Shown here piece after piece: positions 21,386-55,709 of a DNA stretch of 64,000 nt. Where the stretch lies: contig JAVLUZ010000513.1 in assembly GCA_036768485.1 (NCBI GenBank), positions 1,091,012-1,155,011 of the forward strand, given 5' to 3'. The position numbers and the translations under genes are program-made. The notes under the pieces are model-generated. The model saw only the letters and a list, made by a program, of their open reading frames with translations, made no database searches and was not told where the DNA came from. The stretch's first letter is position 1, and every line of letters starts with the position of its first letter. This DNA comes from Mermis nigrescens (lineage: Eukaryota; Nematoda; Enoplea; Mermithida; Mermithidae).

Positions 21386-21648
21386 CATAGGTGAGCAGCA
21401 CCAAAATTATGGGGGGTGGGTGCATGATTCTTCAAAGGTCGAAAAATGGTCTTAAAAATGGTGGTATAGCGAAAAAACACCATTTTTCAACGTTTCTGAT
21501 CGAGCACTATTCATTGGAATCAAAAAATTGCGGAAAAAACAGAAAAAATTTGAAAAATTCAATTCTGAGAGATGGGAGGGGTATTTGGGTTTCTGGGAGG
21601 GGGATATTCGGCCTTCTGGGATGCATACCCCCCACACGCCTACGTGTG
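21386..21648 (+). mobile_element. Family A MITE, TSD CTTACAAC/CTTACGAT
   Basis: Begins CATAGGTGAGCAGC and ends CCTACGTGTG, with flanks matching at 6 of 8. The core is full length. Confidence 0.88.
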
Positions 21649-21712
21649 CTTACGATGATTTAAAGTATTTTAGCTAGATATAGCTTTATGGTTAACGAAA
21701 CAGACATGGCAG

Positions 21713-21943
21713 CATACACGTACAGGGAGAATGGGGATCCAACACCCAAAGCACACCCAGAGCTGGTCGTCCCCATCCCCAAAAGCCAGAAAATTTTTGA
21801 CACCTCCACTTTTTGGGAAAAAATTTAATTTTTTGGCCGCTTTTAGCTGCTTTTCGGCCGTTTTTAGCCAAAAATTGGAGGTAAATTATCTCACTAAAAT
21901 GGTCGGGGACACCCACCCAAAATTTGGAGCCGTTACACGTATG
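21713..21943 (-). mobile_element. Family B hAT-like MITE
   Basis: Begins CATACACGTACAGGG and ends GCCGTTACACGTATG, the reverse of the family B start. Flanks CATGGCAG and CACGGAAG match at 6 of 8. The interior carries the family phrase CCAAAAATTGGAGGTAAATTA. Confidence 0.78.
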
Positions 21944-23996
21944 CACGGAAGACTTCCACAGACTAATCATTCAGTGCATCTATGGTATGGTCTATATCAC
22001 AAGAGTAAAACGGAGAATTCCTACAGAAAATGAGGCAAACTAGTTCGAAATACAATCAAAACTATTTCGCAAAAATACTTTAAATCAATAGGAAGTAAGT
22101 TAAGCTAGTTTTCGCTCTATTTTAGCATTTACACACAGGAATAACGTTAGTTCATCGCAGAATGGTTATTGCTTCTTGCGAGACATAATCTTGGTTGTTT
22201 TGAATGATTCGACATAATTCATGATATGTTAACAAGATGCTCTTGACGTGAAAATATCAAGTTAGACGACAATGTTGAATTAGAGTGCAAATTAAATTTT
22301 TTCATGGGACAAAGATTTTAAGCTCAAACAAAGATTTTTGGAGCGATCTGTTTACAACGTACAAAGACTTTTTGGGGGCAAAAGTATGGCAATTTAATGA
22401 TTCTTTAGCCATTTTAGGCGCAAAAATTCAGAAAATTTTCGGCGCTCCGCGCCGATTATCATAATTACTATATGTATTTATTTTCAAGCGCGCGGTACAA
22501 ATATTCCGCAATCAATCATGGTACAACCGAATCCATATTTTGCATCTATCTCGTCAGTTTTTAATGTTTTGTTTGCAGGTGATAACTCAACACTGTTTTC
22601 TTTTGTTTCAAAACAAAATGAGTTTATCTATATTCACTGAACATTGAATTCACAAGCGCAATGATGGCTATTGCCTAATTCTGATAGCCTAAGCCACCGA
22701 CAATATCCTTTCCTATTCAGTAATACAATTTATTTCAGCTTTCTGAGTCTAATTTAAGCTTGTCTTGGACTAAATAATCGTAAAATTTTCTGCGCTTCAC
22801 GCCGCCGAATACATATTGTGAAAAGAACACCTCTTAGACACCATAGTGGTTGCGTATTCAGTCGAAAAAATGCGTACATTTAAGAGTATACCTATATACT
22901 ATTGTACAAAAAATTTCGCTCGCACAAAGATTTTTCCGGAAATCTTTGTATATGAACTAAAGAGGCTCGTACAAAAAATAGTGAATTCAAGTGTATTTAA
23001 TTTAAGTGTAAAATTAGAATTAAATTCAGCTTTAAAGCCTTTGATGTATTAATACACCACTCCTCCCTTTACACCTACATACGCAAGCGTGATTCGGATC
23101 AGAGACGTACAGGACCGCTTATCGAACTGGTGATTAATTACAATTAAGCATTAGCAACTAATGTGCATTAAATTTCTTCAATGAGTTTTTGAAGGAGCTC
23201 TATAAACTGCTGACAAAAAATTTTTAAAACATTTCAAAAGAATTTTAACCTCTTCCAACTCATGCAAAAATCTAATGTTATAGCTATCTATGTGCACGAT
23301 TGATTTCTCGTTATCCGATCCATGCTAGACTGAGCTATTTCTCTAAGCTGTCTTTGCACTCAATTGTTGTGTATTGCAAACAAACAACAATACAGAAACT
23401 CAATAACTGGGCGTAGAGAGCCAAAAATTTTGGCATGTTCCTAATGTATAGCTTATTGTTTGGCTATTTAGAAGACAATAATATAAAAACAATTAATCTG
23501 GCGCAAAGCGCCACAAAAATATGGGTTCTCTTTCTGCAAAGTTGCGAAAGCAGGTACTCGCTGATGATGAAACAAAAAACAGTGATGGGTAACAGAACTA
23601 ATACATTTTTACAAATCCGGCGCGAAGCGCAGAAAAATTTTCGAAAACTTCCTCTAAAAATACTGTAAAATTGTCTAAACTTCAATTTTTTACCCAGAAA
23701 AAGCCTTTGCGCATGGCGATATTTTACGAAATGTGCTATTAGCGCAGGACGGGTTTTCTTTGCGCCGCGCTGAAAAAACAGGGAGTGAACCACTACTGAT
23801 ATTCTCACGAAAGCACACACTCTTTAAGAAAAGCAAGATAAAATAATGACATAAATGTAAACACAAGGCAACGATTGTATTTTGTGCAGCTATAAAGCAG
23901 CAAGCTAAGCACTAGCGAGCGACAGAACGCTATCTATGAACGAAATGAGGGAAACGTTGGAGATAGAGTTACGGTAAATGAAATGTGTTGGTAGAA
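21944..23996. other. Twinfilin 3' flank, repeat relics
   Basis: Contains palindromic cores at 22440-22454 (CGGCGCTCCGCGCCG), about 22790, about 23500 and about 23620, each next to AAAATTTT-type sequence. No gene is recognised. The twinfilin 3' UTR must start in the right-hand part, but no clear polyadenylation signal was picked. Confidence 0.4.
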
Positions 23997-46268
<22,272 letters not shown>

Positions 46269-46452
46269 TCTTCAACCGTGTCAGGCGCTTTTTGAGCTAG
46301 CAATATATTATGTAGCGGTAAGATAGGACTACACGCCAAAAATCACGCGCCAAATTTCTACGAACAATAAATAAGGTAACAAAGAGAACTAAAACATAAG
46401 TTTCAATAAGAGTAGATTGAAGCCATTAGAAAATTGAAACTAATTGAAGAGT

Positions 46453-46616
46453 CGCCACGAATGTTTACGGTTTAATATGCTACATAGGATCTTAGGGCTT
46501 GTGAAGGCTTATATGTTTAACACGTCGGTCGTGCGTGGGCGGAAATTGGACCCACGTGTTAAAGATATAACCCTAACAAGCTCTAGAAGCTTATTAAAGC
46601 GTAAACATTCGTGGCG
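46453..46616. mobile_element. Hairpin-forming inverted-repeat element upstream of twinfilin
   Basis: CGCCACGAATGTTTACG at 46453 is mirrored by CGTAAACATTCGTGGCG at the right end, and the similarity continues inward through TTTAACACGT / ACGTGTTAAA, leaving a loop of about 30 bp. It lies about 185 bp upstream of the twinfilin start codon. Confidence 0.8.
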
Positions 46617-47650
46617 AGTAGTGTATATATTTTTCAAGCCTCTTCATTATAATCAATATTTTTAATCGAAATATATGCTATCAAATCAGACCGTTAAGTT
46701 GAAGATAGTACACAAGACAACAACTAATCACCACCAAACGATTCATATTTCATGACTAACATGAAACGCAGGCTGAAGCAAAGTTTTTAAAAAATACTTT
46801 GTTTAGATTGACCTTTTAGTTCTATATGCAATATTTATTTCGAAACCTAGCGGTGTGCAATGCAAAGTTCGCACATATGGAAATAGAAAAATAAGAAAAT
46901 TTTCAATTCCATTGTTCTCGGGGAAAATAGACAGTGCTTGCACAAAGGTTTGACAATTTTTTTGTTTAGTCTCGATTTGGACTTAATTGACCCCATGCAG
47001 GCCCGTATCCAGGATTTTGTTTCGGGGGAGAAGGGGCACGACGACCAAATCTTTTTAAAACATAAGGGGGACAAAGGATGAATTAAAAAAGACGTTTTAC
47101 GACCACTAGAGCTGTACACTTTATAAATTTTGCTACCCAGATGCCTAAAATATGGTGAATATTTAATAGACACTCTTCTTAAACAAATCTCATTTTCTGC
47201 ATAAAACCTGTGCAGAACAGAAGAAATAGATGCAAAATACACTTTAGATTGTATAAAGACTAAAAAATGGAGCATTTTAACCGCGCACTTGGGACTAAAT
47301 AGGCTCTAATAATAACTGACAACTTGGGCGCAAAGCGCCGAAAATTTTTGCGATTTTCGGCTAAAAAGCAAAAAGGGAGTAACGGAAAAAATCATTCTCA
47401 TATCCCCATGCATTGATAATATGTAAATATTAAAGGGAAGTAAGGAAAATGCATTTATACAATACAATATATACTGATTGAAAACCGTCTGTTATGTAAA
47501 TCCTGAAATATTTCGGTACTGCAAAATTCATATTTTCATTAGCAATATCGAACAGGTACATACATAACTAGATAAAAACAGATTTCTGCAGTCTGACAAG
47601 AATGAATTTTCAGTGATATTTCAAAGAGAGAACCGACGTACAGGATAGAT
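46617..47650. other. Intergenic DNA with a CAGGCCCGTATCCAGG-type repeat
   Basis: The left end of a repeat (CAGGCCCGTATCCAGGATTT) starts at 46998, and a GGGCGCAAAGCGCCGAAAATTT core lies near 47329. The reading frame across 46847-47275 on the minus strand is a repeat by-product. Confidence 0.5.
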
Positions 47651-48261
47651 CAGGGATGGAAAAAACCTTGATTTGAAAATTTCGAATTCTGGGTTTTTGG
47701 GTTTTTTTGGGTTTTTGTGTGTTTTTTTGGGTTTTTTCGGGTTTTTTTGGTTTTTATGGGATTTTTTTTAACAACTTTATTCAGCTAATACACAAAATTC
47801 AACAACAAAATTGGTCATTCAAAGCACAATCCATGCTGTGTGAACAGAATGAAAAATTGGGCAGAGCAATTTTTAAATGCATAATATTGAAATTTCTTCA
47901 TAAATTCTGCTCTGCTTCAAGAAAAAAAAACAAAAAATTTGCCATATTAGTAGAAACATCCATGCCACATTGCCACATAGCCTTTATTGGGCGGCTTTTC
48001 TCATTTGAAAAGTATATACTATAGGAGAAAAACAGCAACAGGAAGGAGGAGAGGATGAGAATGGATGGACACTTAACCTCGTGCATCGCAAGCAATTGTA
48101 AAAGGAACAACCATGATACAAAAACATTGACAATACACAGTATTTAATTCCATTACAAATAAATTCTTAAGCTGTGGATAAAAAACCCAAAACCCAACGA
48201 TTTCTTGCACCCAAAAAAACCCAAAAACCCAAGTTCAAAAAACCCAGCCTTGCCAACCCTG
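47651..48261. mobile_element. Family H hAT-like element with (TTTTTGGG)n subterminal arrays
   Basis: Ends are CAGGGATGG and, inverted, CAGGGTTGG. The flanks GGATAGAT (47643-47650) and GGATAAAT (48262-48269) match at 7 of 8. Inside the left end (47692-47765) are runs of GGGTTTTTT; inside the right end (48183-48245) the complement AAAACCC is repeated. There is no transposase. Confidence 0.82.
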
Positions 48262-49427
48262 GGATAAATGTCAAAAGTGCCTATCCTAACCCATCAATAT
48301 GGGGCATATTTTCATTTAAAAAATCTTATCGCGCTTTCTTTTCCCATTTTCTGCACCCTATTACAGAAAACCCGATCTTGTGAAACCCGTTTTTACCTGT
48401 TTCTTAAAATACAAAATAACTCAACTTTCAAAAATTGAAAATTTTTAGAGTTTCAAGCATATTGTGTTCTTGGGAAGATTCCAAAGGGTACAGCCACCAG
48501 ATAGCCGTTGTGCTGACTCCCCAAAACTGCTAGCAAACCGTAGAAGATGTGATATTCTGAAGGTTTCTAGCGATTTTTTGGCTTAAAAAATGTTTAATTT
48601 TCGGCGCTTCGTGCCATTATTACCTACCTTTAAATTTTTTATGTGTAGCGTAGATAGGATTCAATTTACATAGGTAGGTAGGTAGATAATCGCTGTTATA
48701 TCCAAAAGAAGCACTTCGCTCGCTCACTGAAAAAATTATTTCGAATGACTTATAGAATTCAGGCCCTCGCTGAACTTGTTGGTGATCTCAAGTTAAAAAA
48801 ATTTCGTATTCGTGGCCAAAAATGGCAAATCGATAGAAAATGGGCTGATAAGTGAAGCGCAGAGAAGAGAATGCGAAAATGCTGAAAGTAAAAATGTAGG
48901 AAAATGAAAAAATTGAGCAAATATATTTCTGCATTTTACAATATGAACCAATCCTGAAATGTTTTCGACATTTCTAAATTTCCGTGCATATCTGAGCCAA
49001 ATTTTGGAGAAGAAATCATCTTTCACTGTTTTGCTGCTCTAATCCCCTTTTCTATTCCGTCTGTCTTTTCGGTTTGTGGGATGGGATGGCGCGACAGGCA
49101 TTAGCATTTGGCAATGGCATGTCATGTCAATCTGAGCTCACAGTACTAAAAATTATAATAAATTTTGCGTAGGCTCATACACGTGGTTGTCCAATATAGG
49201 CCTACTGGCACCTTCAAGACTGCCATATGGTCAGAGCTGACAGCTCAAAATATGAGCTCACACCATGCAAGTACTTACAAAACTAAGAACTCGGAGTTCG
49301 ATAGGCGTAACACAAGTGCAGGGTTGACTTCGCTTACAGGTTTACTGTGTAGCGCGCTGGCGCGTACATACATAAGTGGTTTAGGTATACCTTATGTACC
49401 TTATGTAACTACATACATACATAATTG
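48262..49427. other. Intergenic DNA, no gene recognised
   Basis: Contains a TCGGCGCTTCGTGCC core near 48601 and a TAGGTAGGTAGGTAGA microrepeat near 48680. Confidence 0.4.
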
Positions 49428-50132
49428 TAGTGTTGTAAAAGATATTCTTATCTTTATCTTTTTAGCAAGATAAAGATGAAGATAAATCTTGACGATTTCT
49501 TTATTTTATCTTTATCTTTATCTTTTGGAAAAATCACAGGCCATCTTTATCTTTATCTTTTTGATAGGAATTTATCTTGCTAAAAAAATAAAGTATGTAC
49601 ATAAGATAGCATGTAATCCGAAATGCAAGTTTGACGTGAAATACATTTAGACGCATTCAAGTTTTACTGTAATGCAAGAAAAGAAAAAGAAAACGATTGT
49701 TTAAACCCTACGGTGTGCGGCCCAAACTAATGCCTGTATATCGACCTAAGTAAACGGGAGTGATACCGAGCTAAGCGGGAGTACTACTACTAGCACCCAC
49801 GTTAATCTATAGTCTGTTTCATTTATCCGATAGCTTTGTCAGTAATTGTTTTCGGTGGCTACAGTCATCCCTTCTTTCTTATGTACTGTAGATCGCTAGA
49901 TCTCACTATAGCTACGAAGCAAAGGAGGGTTTTTCAATAGCATTTTTGTGGCATAATTTAGGGTGTGGGTAAAACCCGGAAAGAGAAACGGAAATGATGG
50001 GTAAAATCCGGAAACGGAAACAGTGGGTGAAAGCTGGAAACCGAAACGGAAACGATGGGTAAAAGCCGGAAACGGAAACGACCAAACCGCCAGAACCGGA
50101 GTTCCCCAAATAGGGCACATCAGGGTGAACAC

Positions 50133-50414
50133 CATAGGTGGGCAGCACCGAAATTCTGGGGGGGTGAAAAAATTTCTGGGGCGGGGGTAAAAAAATTTTC
50201 AAAGGTCGTGAATGGTCTTAAAAGTGGTCGTATGGCGAAAAAAACACTATTTTTCGAAGTTTCTCATCGAGCACTATCAAATGGCATCAAAAAATCGCTA
50301 AAAATGGAAAAAAATTTCAAAAATTGAATTCTGGGGGTTAGGTATTTTGATTTCTGGGGTGGGGTATTCCAACTTCTGTGGGTGCATACCCCCAACTCCC
50401 CACGCCCATGTGTG
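50133..50414 (+). mobile_element. Family A MITE, TSD GTSAACAC
   Basis: Begins CATAGGTGGGCAGC and ends GCCCATGTGTG, with flanks GTGAACAC and GTCAACAC (7 of 8). Inserted in the foldback element; the uninterrupted site is visible in that element's other arm near 52365 (GGTGTTGACCCTGATG, inverted). Confidence 0.92.
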
Positions 50415-50553
50415 GTCAACACCCCCAACCCCTTTTCTGGCAAAATTTGTCTCACTGAAGGGAGTTAAGGGGCTCGGAAAGGGGGCCCTTGATTCATATG
50501 TGTAGCTGACCCCGGTTCCGTCGGGGTTTCTGCGCTCTGGAGGTAGTCCAAAG

Positions 50554-52338
50554 CATAGGCGTAGCCAGGGGGACATTGAGGGCACATGCCCCCCGCCCCA
50601 AATTTTTCAGAAATATTGTTGATTTTTCTGTTGCAATAATTTGTGCCCAGAAAACTGAATTTAAAAAAGGCAAAAACGTCAAAAATTTTCCGGCGCTTCG
50701 CGCCGAGTCATTATTATTTATTGTTATATAGATCCAATGAATTTAAAAGCTTGAATCATCTAAAATAATCCAGCACTTCACATCACTTTAGTAATTTAAT
50801 GCACTATTTAATCGTTGAATGAAACTGCGCATACTTGTTGAGCATAATAGTAAAAGTCCGAAAATTAAAGTAATCAGTTTGTCCATTCTCTGCTTCGTTT
50901 GTCTTCTGTGTACCACTTTGTCTATTCTTTGTTTTCTTTGTTTTGTTGTCTTTCTTTAAAAGGTGACATAATCCTATTTTAAATGGAAGGAATGGCCAAA
51001 TTTTCTTATGTTTTTGCGCATTTCCTATTTTCTGAACTGCATCTTGTTGATAAGAAGGCCACAAATGGACCTGAAAACGGTAAGAACAAAATTTTCATTG
51101 ATACATTTTTCTTTGCCTTATCGGCAGCGAAGCGACACGTTGCTGCGCTATGTAAATTAGCAGAGGTCGAAAAACGCATTTCAGCTCAGAAGTTTTGTGC
51201 AATGTAGGAGTTCATCATTTTTAAGTGTTTTTGGGCTTGATTCAGAACCGAGATTTGGCCGATTTTGCGAAAATTTTAACGTTACTATTTAACATTAAAA
51301 TGCTTTTTTTACAAAATTTTCCGGGACTCTGCGCCGAAACCTGCTGGGAACGCTTGAGCGCGCCACACCAGACCACATCTGGGCATGGGGGGTTTGAGGA
51401 GTATGCACCCCCCCCGAGATACCAAAAACAAAAATACCTTCCCCCCAGAAATCAGAATACCCCCAGAATTCAATTTTTAAAATTTTTTTCCGTTTTTTCG
51501 CAATTTTTCGATGCCAATAGATAGTGCTCGATGAGAAACGTTGAAAAATGGTGTTTTTTCGTCATACCACCACAATTAAGGTTATTTTTTGACCTTTGAA
51601 AAATCTTGCATCCCTCCCCCAGAATTTTCTTGCTGCCCACGTATGCACCAGACCCCCGTAGCTGTAAAATGTCGTTGTACATATGCAACGAGATTTTAGG
51701 GAGAACGAGCCAGGTAAAAGGGTTAGGAATTTCTAAAAATTTCCGACGCTTCGCGCCGGCATTAATTTGTCTGTTTTGTATAATTTAAGCGCGGTATAAA
51801 TCGAGCTTATAAATGCAAAAACGTCAAAATTTTTCGGCGCATAGTGCCGCCAGTTACTATTCTTTCTGTTTGCGTTTTAAAAGCCCGAATCACTCAAAAT
51901 ATCTTCAGACAAAATTACTAATTCGCGTTTTTCTTGTTAGAAGCTTGAAGTGTCAAAATTGTTCTGTAAAAATGTGATAATTTTCTGCTCTGTCAGACTA
52001 TTAGTTTTCACAGAGCTACAAAATGTTAAGGGCGGTAAAAAATGACTAAATTTCTTGGCGCTTTGCGCCACTTATGATTTCCGAAGTGTTTGTTAATAGA
52101 AAGGCCGTAAATTCTACATGAAAACGGCAGAAATTCCAAAAATTTTCGGCACTTCGCGTCGCTTTACACTTTTTGTATTTTTGATCGTCAGAAACCCATA
52201 AATTAGCTAGGCTACACTAATAAAGGTCGAAAAACTCAGTTTTACTATACATAACGTTACTGACATGCAATGCAAAAGTAGTCTTAAAAAAATTTTTGTT
52301 CATGCCCCCCCCGAACCGAAATCCTGGCTACGCCTCTG
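50554..52338. mobile_element. Family G hAT-like element, 1.8 kb, TSD GTCCAAAG
   Basis: Ends CATAGGCGTAGCCAGG and, inverted, CAGAGGCGTAGCCAGG. Flanked by GTCCAAAG at 50546-50553 and 52339-52346 (perfect). The interior has five palindromic cores, including CGGCGCTTCGCGCCG at 50691-50705, and a family A copy at 51374-51645. No transposase. A second member starts at 63385. Confidence 0.92.
51374..51645 (-). mobile_element. Family A MITE, TSD CACCAGAC, inside family G
   Basis: Begins CACATCTGGGCATGG and ends GCCCACGTATG, with perfect duplications CACCAGAC at 51366-51373 and 51646-51653. Confidence 0.95.
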
Positions 52339-52581
52339 GTCCAAAGTGCCGGAAACGGGGTTGGGGTGTTGACCCTGATGTGGCGTACATACTTGGGGAA
52401 TCCCGGTTCCGGTGCTTTAGTCGTTTTCCTTTCCGCTTCCGGCTTTTACCCATCGTTTCCCCCATAATTTATTCTTGTCTTCTAACAGATCAATCAACTT
52501 ATAGATAAAAATCGCCAATTCAGCTTATCCTAAGTTGACACTTTAAACACGATAGACTAAGATGTTAAGAACCGCCGTGAA

Positions 52582-52657
52582 CTCCCGTATAGGTCAGTGG
52601 TAAAACGTCTGCTTGACGTCGAAGCAACCCGGATTCGATCCCAGCCGATAACTTTTT
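52582..52657 (+). tRNA. Degenerate tRNA-like Pol III unit (pseudo-tRNA or SINE head)
   Basis: The segment has an A-box-like stretch (TAGGTCAGTGG, 52589-52599), a good B box (GGATTCGATCC, 52631-52641) and a T5 run just downstream, the layout of a Pol III gene. The middle reads TCTGCTTGACGTC, recalling tRNA-Val(GAC). The acceptor ends and the T stem do not pair properly, so a working tRNA is unlikely. It sits inside the F-family transposon 49428-53307, so a tRNA-derived repeat is equally possible. Confidence 0.4.
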
Positions 52658-53307
52658 GTTTAGCGCACTTACTACAGTATGTCTCAGCACTGATTAAATG
52701 CCTAAATTCAATTTATATGGGCGGATTAGTGCATTAAAAATGGAAGAATTCCAGCCACTCGCCCTCACTAAGCTGATCTGCCGAATCACAGTAATTCGTC
52801 TTGTTTCGTTTACTGTATCCCTTGAAAAATTTACTAAAAAGCTCTCGAATAAATGAAACAAACTATAAGTCTAAGCCTATGAAGAATAGAGAAGTTTGAA
52901 AGAATCAATAAATGTTGCGACTATACTTTGTATACAGGCGCACAGAGCACGATTTGATGCTTGTGAAAAGAAAGAAGTGACTTGCTGTCAGCCAGTAGTA
53001 GTAGTACGTGTGTCAGTCAGATACCACGGGTAAACCCCCAAACCTACATTTATGTGTCCTGCCTTTGGCTGTTTTGCATCACCCACTCTCGTTTATTGCA
53101 CTTCACATACATCATTCTCCTAGTTCCAAGTGACCATATTTACATCTTTATCTTTATCTTTATCTTTTCGATTCCTTTATCTTGCAAATTATCTTTATCT
53201 TTCTTAATTTTTATATCTTTATCTTTATCTTTATCTTCTAGATTTTGAAATTTCAACTTTATCTTTATCTTTTATCTTGCGAAAAATCCTTATCTTTTAC
53301 AACACTA

Positions 53308-54290
53308 CATAATTGGTTGACCCCAACATATATTTCCCTAACAGCTACACTGGTACATTTCTGAGGGTGCGGTTTCATTGAAAGATAGATAATAAAAAAG
53401 ATAGAAAGATTAAATAAAAAAGTGTAAAGAAAAACCTTACAGGTTTATTCTTTACACGTAATATGTATGACGCTTCTACATCGCGTCGAATGGGGATAAC
53501 AGTGTTAACTAATCAGCCGATCGCCAAAAAGCACTTTCTTAGTATATACCTACTCGCCTTCCGCATCTGATTAACTGATCATAATTGCAATCTGTTATAG
53601 CCTGTTTCATTTATCCGAGAGCTTTTCCAGCAAATATTTTTCGATGCTACAGTAACTCTATCTTTTCTACTCACTGTATGCCGTCGCACGTTCTCTCAGC
53701 TCCTAAGAGCAAAACCTACCCAGAGTGCCAAAGCACAAGATTTAAGAGCCAGATGTAAATACAGGGCTCGTCCAAGTCTACTGAAACGACAAGGAACGGG
53801 TGTATTCACCTTCGGGACTTACTTTGGTACTTAGGTACTTAGATCTGCTCTCAGCGCTGGCCCCGATCGCTTAGTCTGGAGCGACTTCGGTCTTTGGACC
53901 CTTACAGACCCTACGGCTTCGATCCCATCGGTCCTAATATTGCTGACCACTTCTTGACGGGTGATCTCAGCAGCTACGCACTAAGCCCTACGAATACCTA
54001 CCTAAATCCCGGAATTGCCGCAAGGTCAGTTGACCTATTCCAACCGCTCAAGTTGATAAATTAACTTCTTTCTGGATTCGAATCAATCAGAAATGTTTTT
54101 GGTTCCTAATGTACGTAGCACAATGAAATTTGAAAACAACACCAACGAGCTCTATCAATCATCATAAAAGATTAAACAATATTTTTGATCAATTTTGGGA
54201 TTGAGAAAAACTTTTGAACGAAATAAATAGACACGCGAAATTTACCTATTCCTCCACCAATTTTCCAGAAATCCTCGACGATGGGAAACA
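53308..54290. other. Intergenic DNA, no gene recognised
   Basis: Contains a third copy of the TATAGYCTGTTTCATTTATC end at about 53597. No exon or RNA gene is seen. Confidence 0.4.
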
Positions 54291-54718
54291 CCGACCACAC
54301 CCTCGGTATAAAGAAACCCCTGGGCCCAACCCGTAAATCCTACTAATGAAAAAGATTGGGAGAAAGAAAATGCATGATAAGCATAGGTAACCACACACGG
54401 AGCCTGGACCATGACAATCATTAGTAACAACTAGTGATGTAAAAGATCATCTGGATCTGATCTTTTTATCCAGATTCAGATCCAGATCCAGATCATCTGG
54501 ATCTGGATCTGGTTATTTTCTGATCTGGTTATCTGATCTGGATCTGGATCTGCCAGAAAATCGGAACCCGATCTTTATCTGGATCTGGATCTGTTTAGCC
54601 AACTAATATCTGGTTAAAAAGATCAGAAAGTTATTTTTGCACGATGGTATTCTTTCTGTTTTACAATTTACTCTAGGTAGGTTATCTAATCAGTTGTAGC
54701 CTAACATGCACGGATTGT

Positions 54719-55090
54719 GTGACAACAGCCCCACTAGTCCCAACAGCCCCACCGTCCCAACAGCCCCACCATCCCAACAGCCCCACCATCCCAACAGCCC
54801 CACCAGAATCCCAACAGTCCCACCCGTCCCAACAGCCTCGCCAGTCCCAACAGCCCCACCGTCCCAACAGCCCCACCAATAATACCAATTGCCACACCAA
54901 TCCCAACAGCCTCACCAATCCCAACAGCCCCACCAATCCCAACAGCCCTAGCAATCCCAACAGTCTCACCGTTCCAACAGCCCAACCGTCCTAACAACCC
55001 CACCAATAATCCCAACAGCATCACCAGTCCCAAGAGCCCCACCAATGCCTAGAAATTCCACCGTTCCAGCAGTCCTACCCTTCCAACAGT
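54719..55090. repeat. C-rich minisatellite, unit CCCAACAGCCCCACC
   Basis: About twenty 15-20 bp units of CCCAACAGCCCCACC with short variable spacers. Pro/Gln/Ser or Leu/Gly frames read through it and are artefacts of the repeat. Confidence 0.95.
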
Positions 55091-55709
55091 CGAACTGTCC
55101 TAAGCACACGAGTTTAACCCCTAACCCGAAATTCTGGGAATCCCCAAATTATGTTAGACCCCAGAATTCTATTTTTAGCACATTTCTCGGTCACCTTTAT
55201 CCACCAGACCCACAGAATTTGTTCGCTTCAATAATCATAGATGCACAGAACGACCGGTCTGCAGAACAAGTTTTGAGCCAAAAATTGACCTCAAAACTGG
55301 TATGAATGTTAAAATAGCATTATAAACTGCACTAATCCACATTTTCTGGCTATTTTAAATCAGATTAGCGTGAAAGTTTTGATTTTCCTTTTATTTTAAC
55401 ACTTGTATTTCCTTTTTTCACTAGGACAGTTTTCATTTTTTTCTGGCATTGTAGAGTAGACCATAATGAGCAGGGATCGAATCTTGCGAGATGACTCGAA
55501 TGAGGCAAAATCCCGGAATGTGCACAAATGCTGAAGCTTCAATTCTGACAGGTCTACCAGTTTCATAGGTAGATTTATTCTGGAAATGTAAACCTGCACA
55601 CTCGTTTATGGTCTTGATGAAATAACAGATTCGGAAAATAGTCAAAAAATATCTTTCATAAAAAATTAATTTTGCCCGATTTTATTATATCGTATAATAG
55701 CGATTGCTC

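Larger units (their letters stand above)
49961..52463. mobile_element. Foldback-type hAT-like element, TSD ATAATTTA
   Basis: Left end GGGTGTGGGTAAAACCC followed by tandem GGAAACGGAAACGATGGGTA units up to about 50085. The right end (about 52350-52463) is the inverted counterpart, including CCGGCTTTTACCCATCGTTT and the inner CCCTGATGT / ACATCAGGG. Flanked by ATAATTTA at 49953-49960 and 52464-52471. No ORF of its own. Confidence 0.82.
49808..52867. mobile_element. Candidate TA-flanked inverted-repeat element
   Basis: TATAGTCTGTTTCATTTATC at 49808 is mirrored at 52867 with about 75% identity over 58 bp, and both ends carry TA. A third copy of the end lies at about 53597 outside the F element, so pairing is not unique. 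It would be one more nesting level. Confidence 0.45.
49428..53307. mobile_element. Family F hAT-like element with (TTATCT)n arrays, 3.9 kb, TSD CATAATTG
   Basis: The outer ends are a perfect 17-bp inverted repeat TAGTGTTGTAAAAGATA. They are flanked by CATAATTG at 49420-49427 and 53308-53315, a perfect duplication. Subterminal blocks (about 49440-49590 and 53135-53300) are arrays of AAAGATAAAGAT or its complement. There is no transposase; most of the length comes from elements nested inside at 49961-52463 and 50554-52338. Confidence 0.9.

Noticed and set aside
52561..52660. A functional tRNA-Val gene
   Set aside because: The promoter boxes and T run are present, but the acceptor and T stems do not pair, so it was kept only as a degenerate tRNA-like unit.
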